Shown: positions 40,909 through 50,083, counted from the stretch's first letter. The stretch: 64,000 nt of DNA from Oceanisphaera sp. IT1-181 (GCF_033807535.1 NZ_CP136856.1:1173001-1237000), one strand, 5' to 3'. The notes: generated by a model from the letters alone, not told the origin. Translations and numbers: made by a program.

Positions 40909-43494
40909 TTATTGCAAGGTGTTAGTTAGCGGATGGCGCTCCTTAACCTTGGGTTGGCGGCGGCGCTGTAGCCACACTACTAATGCCAGTATCAAGAAGC
41001 CAGGGATCCATATCAGCTCTTTTAGCCAGCGCTCGGTGGGTGCGAGGACCAGCATAATTTGCTGATCAAAGTCTAAGCCGGCATCGGCCGCTGGACTGGC
41101 GAATGAGACGCTATCGATCAATACTTTGCCGTCTTGCTCATAGAGCATTAGGCCCAGCTTTTCGAGTCGCTCGGCACTGGTGTCACCCGAGGGCACAGGT
41201 AATAGCACGCTGAATTCCTTAATATCACCGACTGCATCTTGCCCTTGGATACGTAGGCGCATTTTACTGTCAGCTTGCAGATCACCCAGTGTCTGCTCAA
41301 ACTGTGCCGGCGGCACTTCTCGATAAGGGTCGTGGAGCATGTCCATCCAAAAGCCCGGGCGGAACAGCGTAAAGGCCACCAGTAATAACAGTACACCTTC
41401 ATACCAGCGGCTGCGCACCAAGAAATAGCCTTGGGTACCTGCGGCAAATATCAGCATGGCGGCGGTGGCGATAATAAAGACCAGCACCCCATGCCAAAAA
41501 CTCACGTCAATCAACAGCAAGTCGGTATTAAAGATAAACAAGAACGGCAGGGCAGCGGTACGCAGGCTGTAATAGAAGGCCGTGATACCGGTTTTAATCG
41601 GGTCGCCTTTTGAAACAGCGGCGGCGGCAAAGGAAGCCAAGCCCACCGGCGGCGTTACGTCTGCCATAATGCCGAAGTAAAACACAAACATATGCACGGC
41701 AATCAGCGGTACTATCAGGCCATTTTGCTGACCCAAGGTAACCACGACTGGCGCTAGCAAGCTGGACACCACTATATAGTTGGCGGTGGTGGGTAACCCC
41801 ATGCCCAGTACCAAGCTAAATACGGCGACTAATAACAGCATTAGCAGCAGGTTGCCCATGGACAACAGCTCGACCAAGTCTGCTAATACCAAGCCCACAC
41901 CGGTTTGCGAGACGGCTCCCACAATTAAGCCCGCGGCGGCGGTGGCAATGCCGATACCAATCATGTTGCGTGCACCGGCAAGGAGTGCTTCACGTAAGTC
42001 CACCAAGCCATCCATAAAGTTGCCGTCATCATGATTGCGGTCGCGGCGCATCAAGCTAAGCAGTGGGCGCTGGGTGAGTAAGATAGTCACCAGCATCATG
42101 CTGCCCCAAAAAGCTGACAAGCCCGGGGATAAGCGCTCCACCATCAAGCACCACACCAAGACCACCACCGGTAATAAAAAGTGCAACCCGGATAACAGCA
42201 CAGCACGGGTTTCCGGCAGTGTGTCTAGGGTAGCGTTCGGATCTTCTGGCGGCAAAGGCGCCACACTGGCGGCCACTTTTAGCAGACCCAAATAGGCGAT
42301 GGCCAATAAGATCCCGACTCCAGGCAGCACATGCTGCCCCAGCACAGGTTTAAGCCAGCCTAAGCCATAATAAACAGCTAACGACAGACCGCTGATCAAG
42401 GCGGCACCAAAGGCAAAGCCAGTTAAGCGACGCAACCAAGGCTTAGGTACGCGGCCACCTATGGGCTGTAAGCCGAGCTTCATCGACTCTAAATGCACGA
42501 TATAAAGCAGGGCAATATAAGAGATAGTAGCGGGTAAGAAGGCGTGTTTGATGATATCCACATAGGGCATACCAATGTATTCCACCATCAAGAAGGCGGC
42601 GGCACCCATTACCGGCGGCATAATTTGGCCATTCACCGAGGAAGCGACTTCTATCGCGCCGGCTTTTTCTGCCGAAAAACCGGTGCGCTTCATCATAGGA
42701 ATTGTAAAGGTGCCTGTGGTAACCACGTTGGCAATGGAGGAGCCGGAGATCATGCCGGTTAACCCCGACGCCACGACCGCCGCTTTGGCAGGGCCGCCAC
42801 GCATATGACCCAATAAGCTAAAGGCCAATTGAATAAAGTAATGGCCGGCCCCTGCACGTTCTAACAGGGCGCCAAATAACACGAATAAAAACACGAAGCT
42901 GGTCGACACACCCAGCGCGATACCAAATACACCCTCGGTGGTGATCCACTGATGGTTGGCCAACGCACTAAAGGTCACGCCTCTGTGGGCCAACAGGCTC
43001 GGCATATAAGGACCGGCTAAACTGTAAGCTAAAAATATCAGCGCAATAATGGCTAATGGCGGACCCAGCGCTCGGCGGGTGGCTTCTAATAATAGAACTA
43101 TGCCTATACAAGAGGTCACTAAATCGGCGGTGGTTAAGGTACCGGGTCGTTGGGATAATTCTTGATAAAAGATAAACAAATAAGCTGCACTGGCCGCAGC
43201 AATCAGGCCAAGAGCAATATCGAGGAATGGCACTCTATCGCGCGGAGAAGATTTAAGCGCAGGAAAGACTAAAAACGTCAGTAGTAGGGCAAACGCCAAG
43301 TGGATGGAACGCTGTTCGGTACTGTTAAAAATGCCAACGCCGACGATAAACGGCAGCGGTGAGGCAATCCATAACTGGAACAGAGACCAGAGTAAGGCGA
43401 GTCCGGCACTCACTTTAGCCATCAGGCCTTTGGGCGAGCGGGCACCCACATCTTGGGCGATCAGCTCCTCTACGGACAATTGTTTTTCTGACAT
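40909..43494 (-). CDS. TRAP transporter, fused 4TM/12TM permease (TAXI type)
   Basis: An 861-residue integral membrane protein that fuses the small (DctQ-like) and large (DctM-like) TRAP permease subunits. Conserved large-subunit parts are GLTGMISGSSIANVVTTGTF, MPPVMGAAAFLMVEY, VFSLVLGMGLPTTANYIVV and MADVTPPVGLASFAAAAVSKGDP. After the last core helix there is a hydrophilic region of about 120 residues (DUF3394-like) and one more helix near the C terminus. It works with a TAXI periplasmic binding protein, whose gene lies 174 bp upstream. Substrate unknown; organic acids or glutamate-like compounds are common for TAXI systems. Confidence 0.92.
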   Translation of the reverse strand: MSEKQLSVEELIAQDVGARSPKGLMAKVSAGLALLWSLFQLWIASPLPFIVGVGIFNSTEQRSIHLAFALLLTFLVFPALKSSPRDRVPFLDIALGLIAAASAAYLFIFYQELSQRPGTLTTADLVTSCIGIVLLLEATRRALGPPLAIIALIFLAYSLAGPYMPSLLAHRGVTFSALANHQWITTEGVFGIALGVSTSFVFLFVLFGALLERAGAGHYFIQLAFSLLGHMRGGPAKAAVVASGLTGMISGSSIANVVTTGTFTIPMMKRTGFSAEKAGAIEVASSVNGQIMPPVMGAAAFLMVEYIGMPYVDIIKHAFLPATISYIALLYIVHLESMKLGLQPIGGRVPKPWLRRLTGFAFGAALISGLSLAVYYGLGWLKPVLGQHVLPGVGILLAIAYLGLLKVAASVAPLPPEDPNATLDTLPETRAVLLSGLHFLLPVVVLVWCLMVERLSPGLSAFWGSMMLVTILLTQRPLLSLMRRDRNHDDGNFMDGLVDLREALLAGARNMIGIGIATAAAGLIVGAVSQTGVGLVLADLVELLSMGNLLLMLLLVAVFSLVLGMGLPTTANYIVVSSLLAPVVVTLGQQNGLIVPLIAVHMFVFYFGIMADVTPPVGLASFAAAAVSKGDPIKTGITAFYYSLRTAALPFLFIFNTDLLLIDVSFWHGVLVFIIATAAMLIFAAGTQGYFLVRSRWYEGVLLLLVAFTLFRPGFWMDMLHDPYREVPPAQFEQTLGDLQADSKMRLRIQGQDAVGDIKEFSVLLPVPSGDTSAERLEKLGLMLYEQDGKVLIDSVSFASPAADAGLDFDQQIMLVLAPTERWLKELIWIPGFLILALVVWLQRRRQPKVKERHPLTNTLQ

Positions 43495-43628
43495 AGGTTT
43501 TTACCTATTTGAATTGGGCTATAGAGAAGAGCAAACCCCTGCTTAATCACTCAGCAGAGGTTTGACTTAAGGTAAGAATACGTCACTTAAGGCCTTAGCC
43601 TAGTACGTTTATCTTATTATGTGAAAAA

Positions 43629-43654
43629 AGCCCACCCAGTGCTGGGCGGGCTTT
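43629..43654 (-). terminator. Hairpin between the TAXI and TRAP permease genes
   Basis: Minus-strand stem AGCCCGCCCAG/CTGGGTGGGCT (one G-U) followed by TTTTTT (plus A-run from 43624). It would terminate part of the transcription after the binding-protein gene and so make the binding protein more abundant than the permease. Confidence 0.85.
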
Positions 43655-43668
43655 CAGTAGTGCTGAGT

Positions 43669-44622
43669 TTATAACCAGCCTTTCTCTTTATAATAACGCT
43701 GAGCACCTTCATGCAGCGGCGCGGTAATACCTGCTGAAATCATGTCTTCGGCTTTCAGATCCGCAAACGCTGGGTGTAAACGTTTGAAGCGATCTAAGTT
43801 ATCAAATACTGATTTCACTAACTGATACACCACTTCTGGATCTGTTTCTTCGGTGGTGGCCAACACGGCTTTGCCGCCGATGGACGGAATAGGCTTATCT
43901 ACACCTGGGTAGAGGCCAGCTGGAATATCGGCACGAGTAAAGTAGCTCGCTGTTTCAAGCAACTTATCAATGCCAGGGCCAGTCACGGGGATCAGCTTGG
44001 CATCTGCCGTAGTCAGGGCTTCTTGAATGGCACCACTCGGGTGACCCACTACATAGGTAATGGCGTCTAGGTTGTTATCACCTAACGCCGCGGCCATTTC
44101 GGCTGGCTTTAACTCAGCTGCCAGTGAAAAGGTGCTTTTATCCCAACCATTGGCGGTCATGACTTCATCAAAGGTATCGCGGCTACCTGAGCCCGGGACG
44201 CCAATGTTGACGCGCTTGCCTTTCAGATCGTCAAAATCATTAATTTTGCTGTCGTTACGTACCACTACGGTCAGGATTTCACTTTGCAGTGAGAACACGG
44301 CACGCAGGTTTTTAACCGGCTTTTTATCAAACGGAGCCTGGCCTTCTAGCGCCTTGTATTGGTGATCCGATTGAATAAAACCAAAGTCGTAGTCTTTGTT
44401 TTGTAACGCCACTATGTTGCTAACACTACCGGCAGAGGAAGGAGCATTACATTTAATGTCATGCTCATCGGCGCCACGGTTAAGAAAACGACATACAGAC
44501 TGACCTGCGGTGTAATACACACCGGTTTGGCCACCTGTGCCTATGGTGACATAGCGCGCTTCGGCGCTGACTTGCGTGCTCAGTAAAAGCGCCGTCATGG
44601 CGCCCGTCACTAGCTTGATCAT
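43669..44622 (-). CDS. TAXI-family TRAP solute-binding protein
   Basis: A 317-residue periplasmic binding protein. Residues 1-20 form a signal peptide (KLVTGAMTALLLSTQVSAEA). The mature start YVTIGTGGQTGVYYTAGQSVCR is the TAXI landmark. Other family parts are SSAGSVSNIVALQNKDYDFG, LKGKRVNIGVPGSGSRDTFD and HPSGAIQEAL. It delivers its ligand to the fused permease downstream. The ATG at 44622 is preferred to one seven codons earlier because GGAGA lies 8 bases before it. Confidence 0.93.
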   Translation of the reverse strand: MIKLVTGAMTALLLSTQVSAEARYVTIGTGGQTGVYYTAGQSVCRFLNRGADEHDIKCNAPSSAGSVSNIVALQNKDYDFGFIQSDHQYKALEGQAPFDKKPVKNLRAVFSLQSEILTVVVRNDSKINDFDDLKGKRVNIGVPGSGSRDTFDEVMTANGWDKSTFSLAAELKPAEMAAALGDNNLDAITYVVGHPSGAIQEALTTADAKLIPVTGPGIDKLLETASYFTRADIPAGLYPGVDKPIPSIGGKAVLATTEETDPEVVYQLVKSVFDNLDRFKRLHPAFADLKAEDMISAGITAPLHEGAQRYYKEKGWL

Positions 44623-44797
44623 CGTATGATTCTCCATTCTCATTGACTCGGGTTATTTCCCAGTAACACTTACATGGCTTAAAGGTGAAAAGATCCCTTT
44701 ATAATTAGCCACATATGTTAAATACGTTAATGTAAAGCCGCTGTTATTGCGAATTTATTATGCCTAAGCGAGAGCAAACGCATAAAAATTATAATTG

Positions 44798-46063
44798 TTA
44801 GCCTTGTAAACCGGTTAAAGGGATGGGGCTTACTTCATTATTAATCAAATTTGCCAACACTTGAGCACTGCCACAGGCCAGCGTAAAGCCTAAACTGCCG
44901 TGACCGAGATTAAGCCACAGATTCTTAATGGCACTGGCGCCAATAATAGGTGTGCCCTCGGGGGTGGCAGGTCTGAGACCGGCCCAAGGCGTGGCTTGTT
45001 GAAAGTCTCCCGCATCCGGAAAGCTGGCTTGGGCTTGTTGGCGCAATGAGGCAATACGCCCCGCATCCAGCTTGGCTTTATGATTGCCCGAATCGCTGGC
45101 GCCGATATCGACCATGGCGGCAACGCGCAGCTGCTGGTCGAGTCTGGCGTACACAATCTTGCGGTCATAATCGGTGACATTGGTGTTGGGTACGGTACTT
45201 ATATCTGCCACTGGCAAGGTTAGGCTGTAGCCCTTTAGCGGATACAAAGGCACCTTAATGCCCACACTGTTTAATAGTCCTAAGCTACCCATGCCGGCGG
45301 CTACCACCAAATGATCTACATCGAACTGCTCGAACGCTCCTGAGCCAGCTTTTATTTTCAGGCTACGCACTTGGCCATTCTCTAGCTTGATCTCGGTAAT
45401 CCGCTGACCCAGATGTAAGGTAAAGTTGGGATTTTGTTGTAAGCGCATTAATAGCCGCTGACAAAAGAGTTGGCAGTCGCCCACCTCATCACCGGCCGAA
45501 AAAATGCCGCCGGCTAACTGACTCGCGACATGTGCCAGCGAAGGCTCAGCGGCCAAACAGGCTTCGGGATCCAACACCTGTTGTAGTGGGTCTGCTTTTA
45601 TCTTGTTAGCCGCGTGGCGAAAATTGGCGGGATTACGATAAATCACCATCTTGCCGTTGGCTCGCCACGAAAAGTCAGTTAAGCCATGGTGTTGCTGCCA
45701 GTCATGTAGTATCGACTGGCTATAGAGGGCGAGGCGTAATAAGTGCGCGCCGTTTTGCTGATTAACACTGTGCCGGCACGCTAATAAGAAGCGCCAGCAC
45801 CAGTGCCATTGATGCAGGCTCATGCGTGGGCGAAAGCGCAGCGGCGCATCGGCTTTAAACATCCAGCCTAAGGCTTGCAGGGGCACTCCGGCATCCGCCA
45901 AGGGCGATACGTAGCGATAACTGAGCTGGCCGCCGTTGGCAAAGCTGGTGGCTTGGCCGACGTCCGATTCTTGTTCAAATAAATCGACGCTGTGGCCTTT
46001 ATTAATCAACGCATAGGCGGTCGTTAAACCAATCACGCCACCGCCGATAATTGCAACGCGCAT
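44798..46063 (-). CDS. dadA: D-amino-acid dehydrogenase small subunit-like FAD oxidoreductase
   Basis: A 421-residue DAO-fold flavoprotein. The FAD loop is GGGVIG (7-12) followed by the acidic end DLFEQESDVGQATSFANGGQ, and the C-terminal FAD contact is WAGLRPATPEGTPIIG with NLGHGSLGFTLACGSA. This is the DadA pattern (E. coli DadA has 432 residues), which oxidises D-amino acids, mainly D-alanine, and passes electrons to the respiratory chain. A LysR gene diverges from it, and a palindrome lies between them. No alanine racemase gene (dadX) is next to it. Related D-hydroxyproline or glycine-type dehydrogenases are an alternative. Confidence 0.88.
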   Translation of the reverse strand: MRVAIIGGGVIGLTTAYALINKGHSVDLFEQESDVGQATSFANGGQLSYRYVSPLADAGVPLQALGWMFKADAPLRFRPRMSLHQWHWCWRFLLACRHSVNQQNGAHLLRLALYSQSILHDWQQHHGLTDFSWRANGKMVIYRNPANFRHAANKIKADPLQQVLDPEACLAAEPSLAHVASQLAGGIFSAGDEVGDCQLFCQRLLMRLQQNPNFTLHLGQRITEIKLENGQVRSLKIKAGSGAFEQFDVDHLVVAAGMGSLGLLNSVGIKVPLYPLKGYSLTLPVADISTVPNTNVTDYDRKIVYARLDQQLRVAAMVDIGASDSGNHKAKLDAGRIASLRQQAQASFPDAGDFQQATPWAGLRPATPEGTPIIGASAIKNLWLNLGHGSLGFTLACGSAQVLANLINNEVSPIPLTGLQG

Positions 46064-46141
46064 AAGTGAGTCCCTTAAAAAGCTGATGGCTTAAGCATAG
46101 GCATTGCGGGGAGGGGCGAATAATGAAAAAATTCACAGCAG

Positions 46142-46160
46142 CCATAACCTTTGGTTATGG
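46142..46160. promoter_or_regulatory. Candidate operator between dadA and the divergent LysR gene
   Basis: CCATAACC (46142-46149) and GGTTATGG (46153-46160) are perfect 8-bp arms around TTT. It contains the ATAAC-N5-GTTAT geometry expected of LysR recognition sites and lies 46 bp before the regulator start and 79 bp before dadA. Confidence 0.6.
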
Positions 46161-46205
46161 ACTGTTTTTAAGCTAGAAGCCAGAAATTAAAAGTGAGGAG
46201 TAAAG

Positions 46206-47120
46206 ATGCAGTTAGGCCACATCGCCTTGTTTCAAGCGGTATTACAAACCGGTAGCTTAACTGCCGCCGCCGACTTGCTGCATATCTCACAGCCGGCAGC
46301 CAGCAAGCGCTTACAACAAGCGGAGCGAGCATTAGGTTTTGCGTTATTTCATCGGGAGCGGGGCCGCTTAGTGCCCACACGCCAAGGGCTGATCCTGCAA
46401 GGGCCCACCGAGCGCTTGGCCGCCGATTTACAGCGCCTTACCCAATTGGCGTACAGCCTGCGCCCACAGCAGCAAACCGGAGTGAGCGTGATCTGTACTC
46501 CTACCTTGGCGCACAGCGTATTACCGTTATCCTTAGTGGCGTGGCGCGCCTTATATCCGGATGTGGACTGTAGCTTGGCGACAGAGCATACCCACGCCTT
46601 GGCGGCGGCTTTGGTGGCAGGGCAGGCGGATCTGGGGCTAACGTTGCAACGTATTGCGCATCCTGGATTACAGTGTGAGGTATTAGCACAAGGTCAGATG
46701 CAGGCGATAGCCCCCGCCGGCTTTTGGAGTGTGAGTGAGGCAGGCTTACCGCTGCAGTTGGCCAGCCTTGGCGGGCTGAATATGATAGGGCTGGATGATA
46801 AAGACGGTTTAGGTGCCTTGTTAGAAAGCCACTTACGCACGCTGGAGCAGCCGGTAAAAATCAGCACTCGCGTGCAAACCTATCAACTGGCGCGCCACAT
46901 GGTGGCGGCGGGGCAGGGCGTGGCCATCGTTGACCCTTTCACCGGCTTAGCGGGGTCGAGCGAGGTCATGCAAGCAAGTGCAGCCATACAAACGCGGCCC
47001 CTCAGCCCGCCTTTATTCGTAACCTTATATAGCGTAACCCGCACCGATCAGACGCTGACCGAGGCTCAACAGGCATTATTGAGTGAATTGCAGCGCACGG
47101 CGCAGACTCTGTTAGCCTAA
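46206..47120 (+). CDS. LysR-family transcriptional regulator, divergent from dadA
   Basis: A 304-residue regulator. The helix-turn-helix covers about 3-60 (HIALFQAVLQTGSLTAAADL, ISQPAASKRLQQAERALGF). The effector domain follows (SVICTPTLAHSVLPLSLVAW). It is divergent from dadA and separated by 142 bp carrying a palindrome, so it probably controls dadA and itself. A GAGGAG site precedes the ATG. Confidence 0.92.
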   Translation: MQLGHIALFQAVLQTGSLTAAADLLHISQPAASKRLQQAERALGFALFHRERGRLVPTRQGLILQGPTERLAADLQRLTQLAYSLRPQQQTGVSVICTPTLAHSVLPLSLVAWRALYPDVDCSLATEHTHALAAALVAGQADLGLTLQRIAHPGLQCEVLAQGQMQAIAPAGFWSVSEAGLPLQLASLGGLNMIGLDDKDGLGALLESHLRTLEQPVKISTRVQTYQLARHMVAAGQGVAIVDPFTGLAGSSEVMQASAAIQTRPLSPPLFVTLYSVTRTDQTLTEAQQALLSELQRTAQTLLA

Positions 47121-47154
47121 CTTTATTGGCCTAAGCCCCTAGCGTGGCCTTAAG

Positions 47155-47490
47155 CTAACCACCGACTTTTTTGACTTTAAAACCGCTTTTGAGCAAGAAG
47201 GCCTCAATTTGCGGCAGGCGATCCCCTTGAATCTCAATCACGCCTTTCTTGATGGCTCCCCCCGTACCTAGCTGCTTTTTAAGCTGCTTGGCCAAGTCTC
47301 CCACTTGGGCACTTGATGCGCCGTAAATGCAGACCACGCCGGCACCTTTGCGGCCTTTGGTTTCGCGACGCAGACGCAATACGCCGTCATCCGGAAATAA
47401 AGATTCAGCCTGATTGGCTTTATCTGCGGGGTCTTGCCAATTAGGATCTGTACTGTAAACCAAGTTATTCACGCCTCTTCCCTCATTCAT
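47155..47490 (-). CDS. yciH: YciH, SUI1/eIF1-like translation factor
   Basis: A 111-residue bacterial homologue of eukaryotic initiation factor eIF1. The conserved SUI1 region is LRLRRETKGRKGAGVVCIYG, LKKQLGTGGAIKKGVIEIQG, and the C-terminal FLLKSGFKVKKVGG. The ATG at 47490 overlaps the end of nagA by 8 bp, which suggests translational coupling; a GTG at 47472, just after the nagA stop and behind GGGAAG, is a real alternative. E. coli YciH takes part in start-site discrimination and stress translation. It is unusual to find it in a nag operon. Confidence 0.9.
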   Translation of the reverse strand: MNEGRGVNNLVYSTDPNWQDPADKANQAESLFPDDGVLRLRRETKGRKGAGVVCIYGASSAQVGDLAKQLKKQLGTGGAIKKGVIEIQGDRLPQIEAFLLKSGFKVKKVGG

Positions 47491-48661
47491 TGTCCAGATG
47501 GCCGATAAGCGCATCGGGTAAGTTGGTAAACTGGCCATTCACCACTGTGTTTAATACCGACAGCTGCTCGCTAAGGATCACCAGATTGGCCACTTTGCCC
47601 ACCGCAATAGCGCCTAAGTCGCGTTCACGGCCTATGGCTTTAGCGGGGTTTAAGCTTGCCATACACAAGGCCTCCTCCAAGGAAATTCCCACGGTATTTA
47701 CCAAATAGCGCACACCTTCAATCATGGTCAGCGCCGAGCCGCCCAGCGTGCCCTGTTCATCTAGGCATTGGCCGTCTTTAATGCGCACTGTCGTGCTACA
47801 AAAATCAAACTCAGTAAGCGAAGCCGGCGCACCGGCGGCGGCAGTAGCATCGGTCACCAAACATAAGCGCGCACCCATTATTTTATGGGCCAAGCGGATA
47901 TTAGCCCCGTGCACATGAAAGCCATCCGCAATAATACCGGCGTAAATAGAGTCATTATCGTAAATAGCACCCACCACACCCGGTGTGCGGCCGTTAGCCG
48001 TGGGCGTCATGGCGTTATACAGATGGGTGGCAAAGCTAATACCGGCAGCAAAGCTGGCTTTAGCTTGCTCAAAGCTGGCGGCAGTATGACCGATAGCCAC
48101 TTTAATGCCCGCCGCCACCAATTGGCGGATATGCTGGGGCGAATGGCACTCCGGCGCCAAGGTGATTTTGGTGAGTACATCTGACTGCTGGCACAAAAAA
48201 TCCAGCATGTCAGTGTCCAGTGCCCGCACTTGTGCAGCGGGGTGTATGCCCTTGCGCACCACATTCAGATAGGGACCTTCAAGGTGCAAGCCGAGCACTT
48301 GATGGGCATGGCCCCGCATATATTCACGAGTGACACTGAGCGCCGCCCGTATGTCTGAGTCTGGGCTGGTGATCAGGGTAGGCAAAAAGCTGGTGGTGCC
48401 CGAGGCTAAATTCGTGCGCTGCATGTGCGCCAAAGTGGCAGTGCTAATGTCACTGTTAAACATCACACCGCCACAACCATTAAGTTGCAGGTCAATAAAA
48501 CCTGCACTTATCAGCGCTCCCTGCAGTGGGATGCGGGGCAGCGCGGGATCTAAAGTCTTCTCCGGCAGCAGCGCCTGAATGCGGCCGTTATTAATAATAA
48601 TGGCCTGCTGCTCAAGCCAAGCTTCACCGGTAAAAATACGACACTCAGTCAGCGCAAACAT
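47483..48661 (-). CDS. nagA: N-acetylglucosamine-6-phosphate deacetylase
   Basis: Hydrolyses GlcNAc-6-phosphate to glucosamine-6-phosphate and acetate. The 392-residue amidohydrolase has FIDLQLNGCGGV, the metal ligand Glu in HLEGPYLN, the His ligands in IGHTAASFEQA and THLYNAMTP, and the catalytic Asp in CLVTDATAAAG. The gene starts 14 bp after nagB, so the two are cotranscribed. Its last codons overlap the yciH start. Confidence 0.96.
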   Translation of the reverse strand: MFALTECRIFTGEAWLEQQAIIINNGRIQALLPEKTLDPALPRIPLQGALISAGFIDLQLNGCGGVMFNSDISTATLAHMQRTNLASGTTSFLPTLITSPDSDIRAALSVTREYMRGHAHQVLGLHLEGPYLNVVRKGIHPAAQVRALDTDMLDFLCQQSDVLTKITLAPECHSPQHIRQLVAAGIKVAIGHTAASFEQAKASFAAGISFATHLYNAMTPTANGRTPGVVGAIYDNDSIYAGIIADGFHVHGANIRLAHKIMGARLCLVTDATAAAGAPASLTEFDFCSTTVRIKDGQCLDEQGTLGGSALTMIEGVRYLVNTVGISLEEALCMASLNPAKAIGRERDLGAIAVGKVANLVILSEQLSVLNTVVNGQFTNLPDALIGHLDNE

Positions 48662-48675
48662 AAGATTACCTAAAA

Positions 48676-49482
48676 TTAAGGCGCGGTGATTGCAGACGAA
48701 ACACTGTCGGCAAATGTGTCGGCAAACGTAGGTGTAACACTTAATAGACGAGATGCAGGCTCATCGCAAACAAGAATGCTGCGCTCGTGCAAGCGTAAAC
48801 AAGAAATAGGCCACAGCGGGCTCACTTCGCCTTCCACGGCCGCTTGTAGTGCTTCGGCTTTATGCTCACCGGTGACCAGTAATAATACTTCTTCGGCGTC
48901 AAGCAGGGTGCCGATGCCAATGCTGATCGCGGTGTGGGGCATGTCCGCTAAATCGTTATCAAAAAATCGCGAATTATCTTGGCGGGTTTCTGCGGTAAGT
49001 TCGGTAATGCGAGTGCGTGAGTCAAAGGCGGAGTGCGGTTCGTTAAACGCAATATGGCCATTACTGCCCACGCCGCCCATAAATAAATGAATGCCGCCAA
49101 ATTGGCGAATTGCCGTTTCATATTTTTGGCACTCGGCGTCTAGGTCATCCGCATTGCCATTAGGGATATGAATATGCTCAGGCAAGATATCAATATGTTG
49201 AAAAAAGTTTTCAAACATAAAGCTACGATAGCTTTGCGGATGATCCGCGGGCAACCCTATGTACTCATCCATGTTAAAGGTCACCACATGACGAAAGCTG
49301 ACTTTACCCGCCTGATGCAAGCTGATCAGTTCTTTATAGGTGGCCAAGGGCGTGCTGCCGGTTGGTAGGCCCAACACAAATGGGCGCTCGGCAGTGGGGG
49401 CGAAAGCATTAATGCGGTCGCTAATATGATGAGCGGCCCAATGACAGACTTGTGCTGCGTGGGTAAAAGGTATCAAACGCAT
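48676..49482 (-). CDS. nagB: Glucosamine-6-phosphate deaminase
   Basis: Converts glucosamine-6-phosphate to fructose-6-phosphate and ammonia, linking amino-sugar catabolism to glycolysis. The 268-residue product has LPTGSTPLATYKELI, the catalytic Asp in TFNMDEYIGLP, FMGGVGSNGHIAFNEP, and the C-terminal MPHTAISIGIGTLLDA. E. coli NagB has 266 residues. First gene of nagB-nagA-yciH; no nagE or nagC is next to it. Confidence 0.97.
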   Translation of the reverse strand: MRLIPFTHAAQVCHWAAHHISDRINAFAPTAERPFVLGLPTGSTPLATYKELISLHQAGKVSFRHVVTFNMDEYIGLPADHPQSYRSFMFENFFQHIDILPEHIHIPNGNADDLDAECQKYETAIRQFGGIHLFMGGVGSNGHIAFNEPHSAFDSRTRITELTAETRQDNSRFFDNDLADMPHTAISIGIGTLLDAEEVLLLVTGEHKAEALQAAVEGEVSPLWPISCLRLHERSILVCDEPASRLLSVTPTFADTFADSVSSAITAP

Positions 49483-49535
49483 GAGTGAGTTCTTATGGAT
49501 AACCGAACCTAAAGACTACCATATTTCAGCCCTAG

Positions 49536-49563
49536 ATTAATTAAAGTGGCGCTTAAAAATTAT
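49536..49563. promoter_or_regulatory. Possible NagC/Mlc-type operator upstream of nagB
   Basis: An AT-rich stretch with a GGCGC core and AATT-type flanks on both sides (ATTAATTAAAGTGGCGCTTA, then AAAATTAT) resembles the general layout of NagC sites. The match is loose. Confidence 0.25.
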
Positions 49564-49772
49564 CACCGCAGGCCACACCTGCCCCTCTTAATGATAGATA
49601 GTGTGACTTTTTCTGCGGTTGGTAATAAAAAAACCGTCAAGCAGTTAAAAGTAAGGCTTAACTTGACTTAATGAGGCGTGAAAGTCCGCAGTTAACCTTT
49701 TTAACACCGTAAAGTGGCGCAGGCTTTATTTGAGCTGTCAAGTCGCAGACTGGGGACTAAAAAGTAAAAAGG

Positions 49773-50061
49773 TTATGCACAAGGTCGCGTAAGTCACAGG
49801 GGCACTGGCTTAGACTGACTTATCCACTATTTCTGTGGATAAGGCTGTGGATTACCTCTGCAAATCTCAGTTAAGGCCAGTGGCAGCAGGCTTCTCAGAT
49901 AAGATGAGAGTTTTTTAACCAAAAACAAAATACTTAAAAATCAAATACTTGACAACGGGAATGGTCAAATATCGTTCGTTATCTTAAGGATAACAACGAG
50001 ATTAGAGCAAGAAAATAAAATGTGGATTTTTGAGGGGAAGTACAGACTAGCTAGTGGATAA
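49773..50061. promoter_or_regulatory. Cluster of DnaA boxes with a central IHF site (datA-like)
   Basis: DnaA boxes seen: TTATGCACA at 49773-49781 (consensus TTATNCACA), TTATCCACT at 49820-49828, TGTGGATAA at 49834-49842 (perfect, reverse), TGTGGATTA at 49846-49854 (reverse, one change), TGTGGATTT at 50021-50029 (reverse, two changes) and AGTGGATAA at 50053-50061 (reverse, one change). The second and third face each other as TTATCCAC-N7-GTGGATAA. A perfect IHF consensus WATCAANNNNTTR occurs at 49939-49951. Few or no GATC sites are seen, which argues against a chromosomal origin. The E. coli datA locus has the same ingredients next to tRNA genes; alternatively the boxes regulate uvrB or nagB. 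Confidence 0.6.
49939..49951 (+). promoter_or_regulatory. IHF binding-site consensus
   Basis: AATCAAATACTTG matches WATCAANNNNTTR at every fixed position and lies in an AT-rich stretch between two groups of DnaA boxes. Confidence 0.55.
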
Positions 50062-50083
50062 CTCTGAAATATTAGTGCGAATT

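Noticed and set aside
49740..50083. Chromosomal origin of replication (oriC)
   Set aside because: DnaA boxes are present, but few or no GATC sites are seen and the usual neighbours (mnmG, mioC, dnaA, rpmH) are absent; a datA-like or regulatory role fits better.
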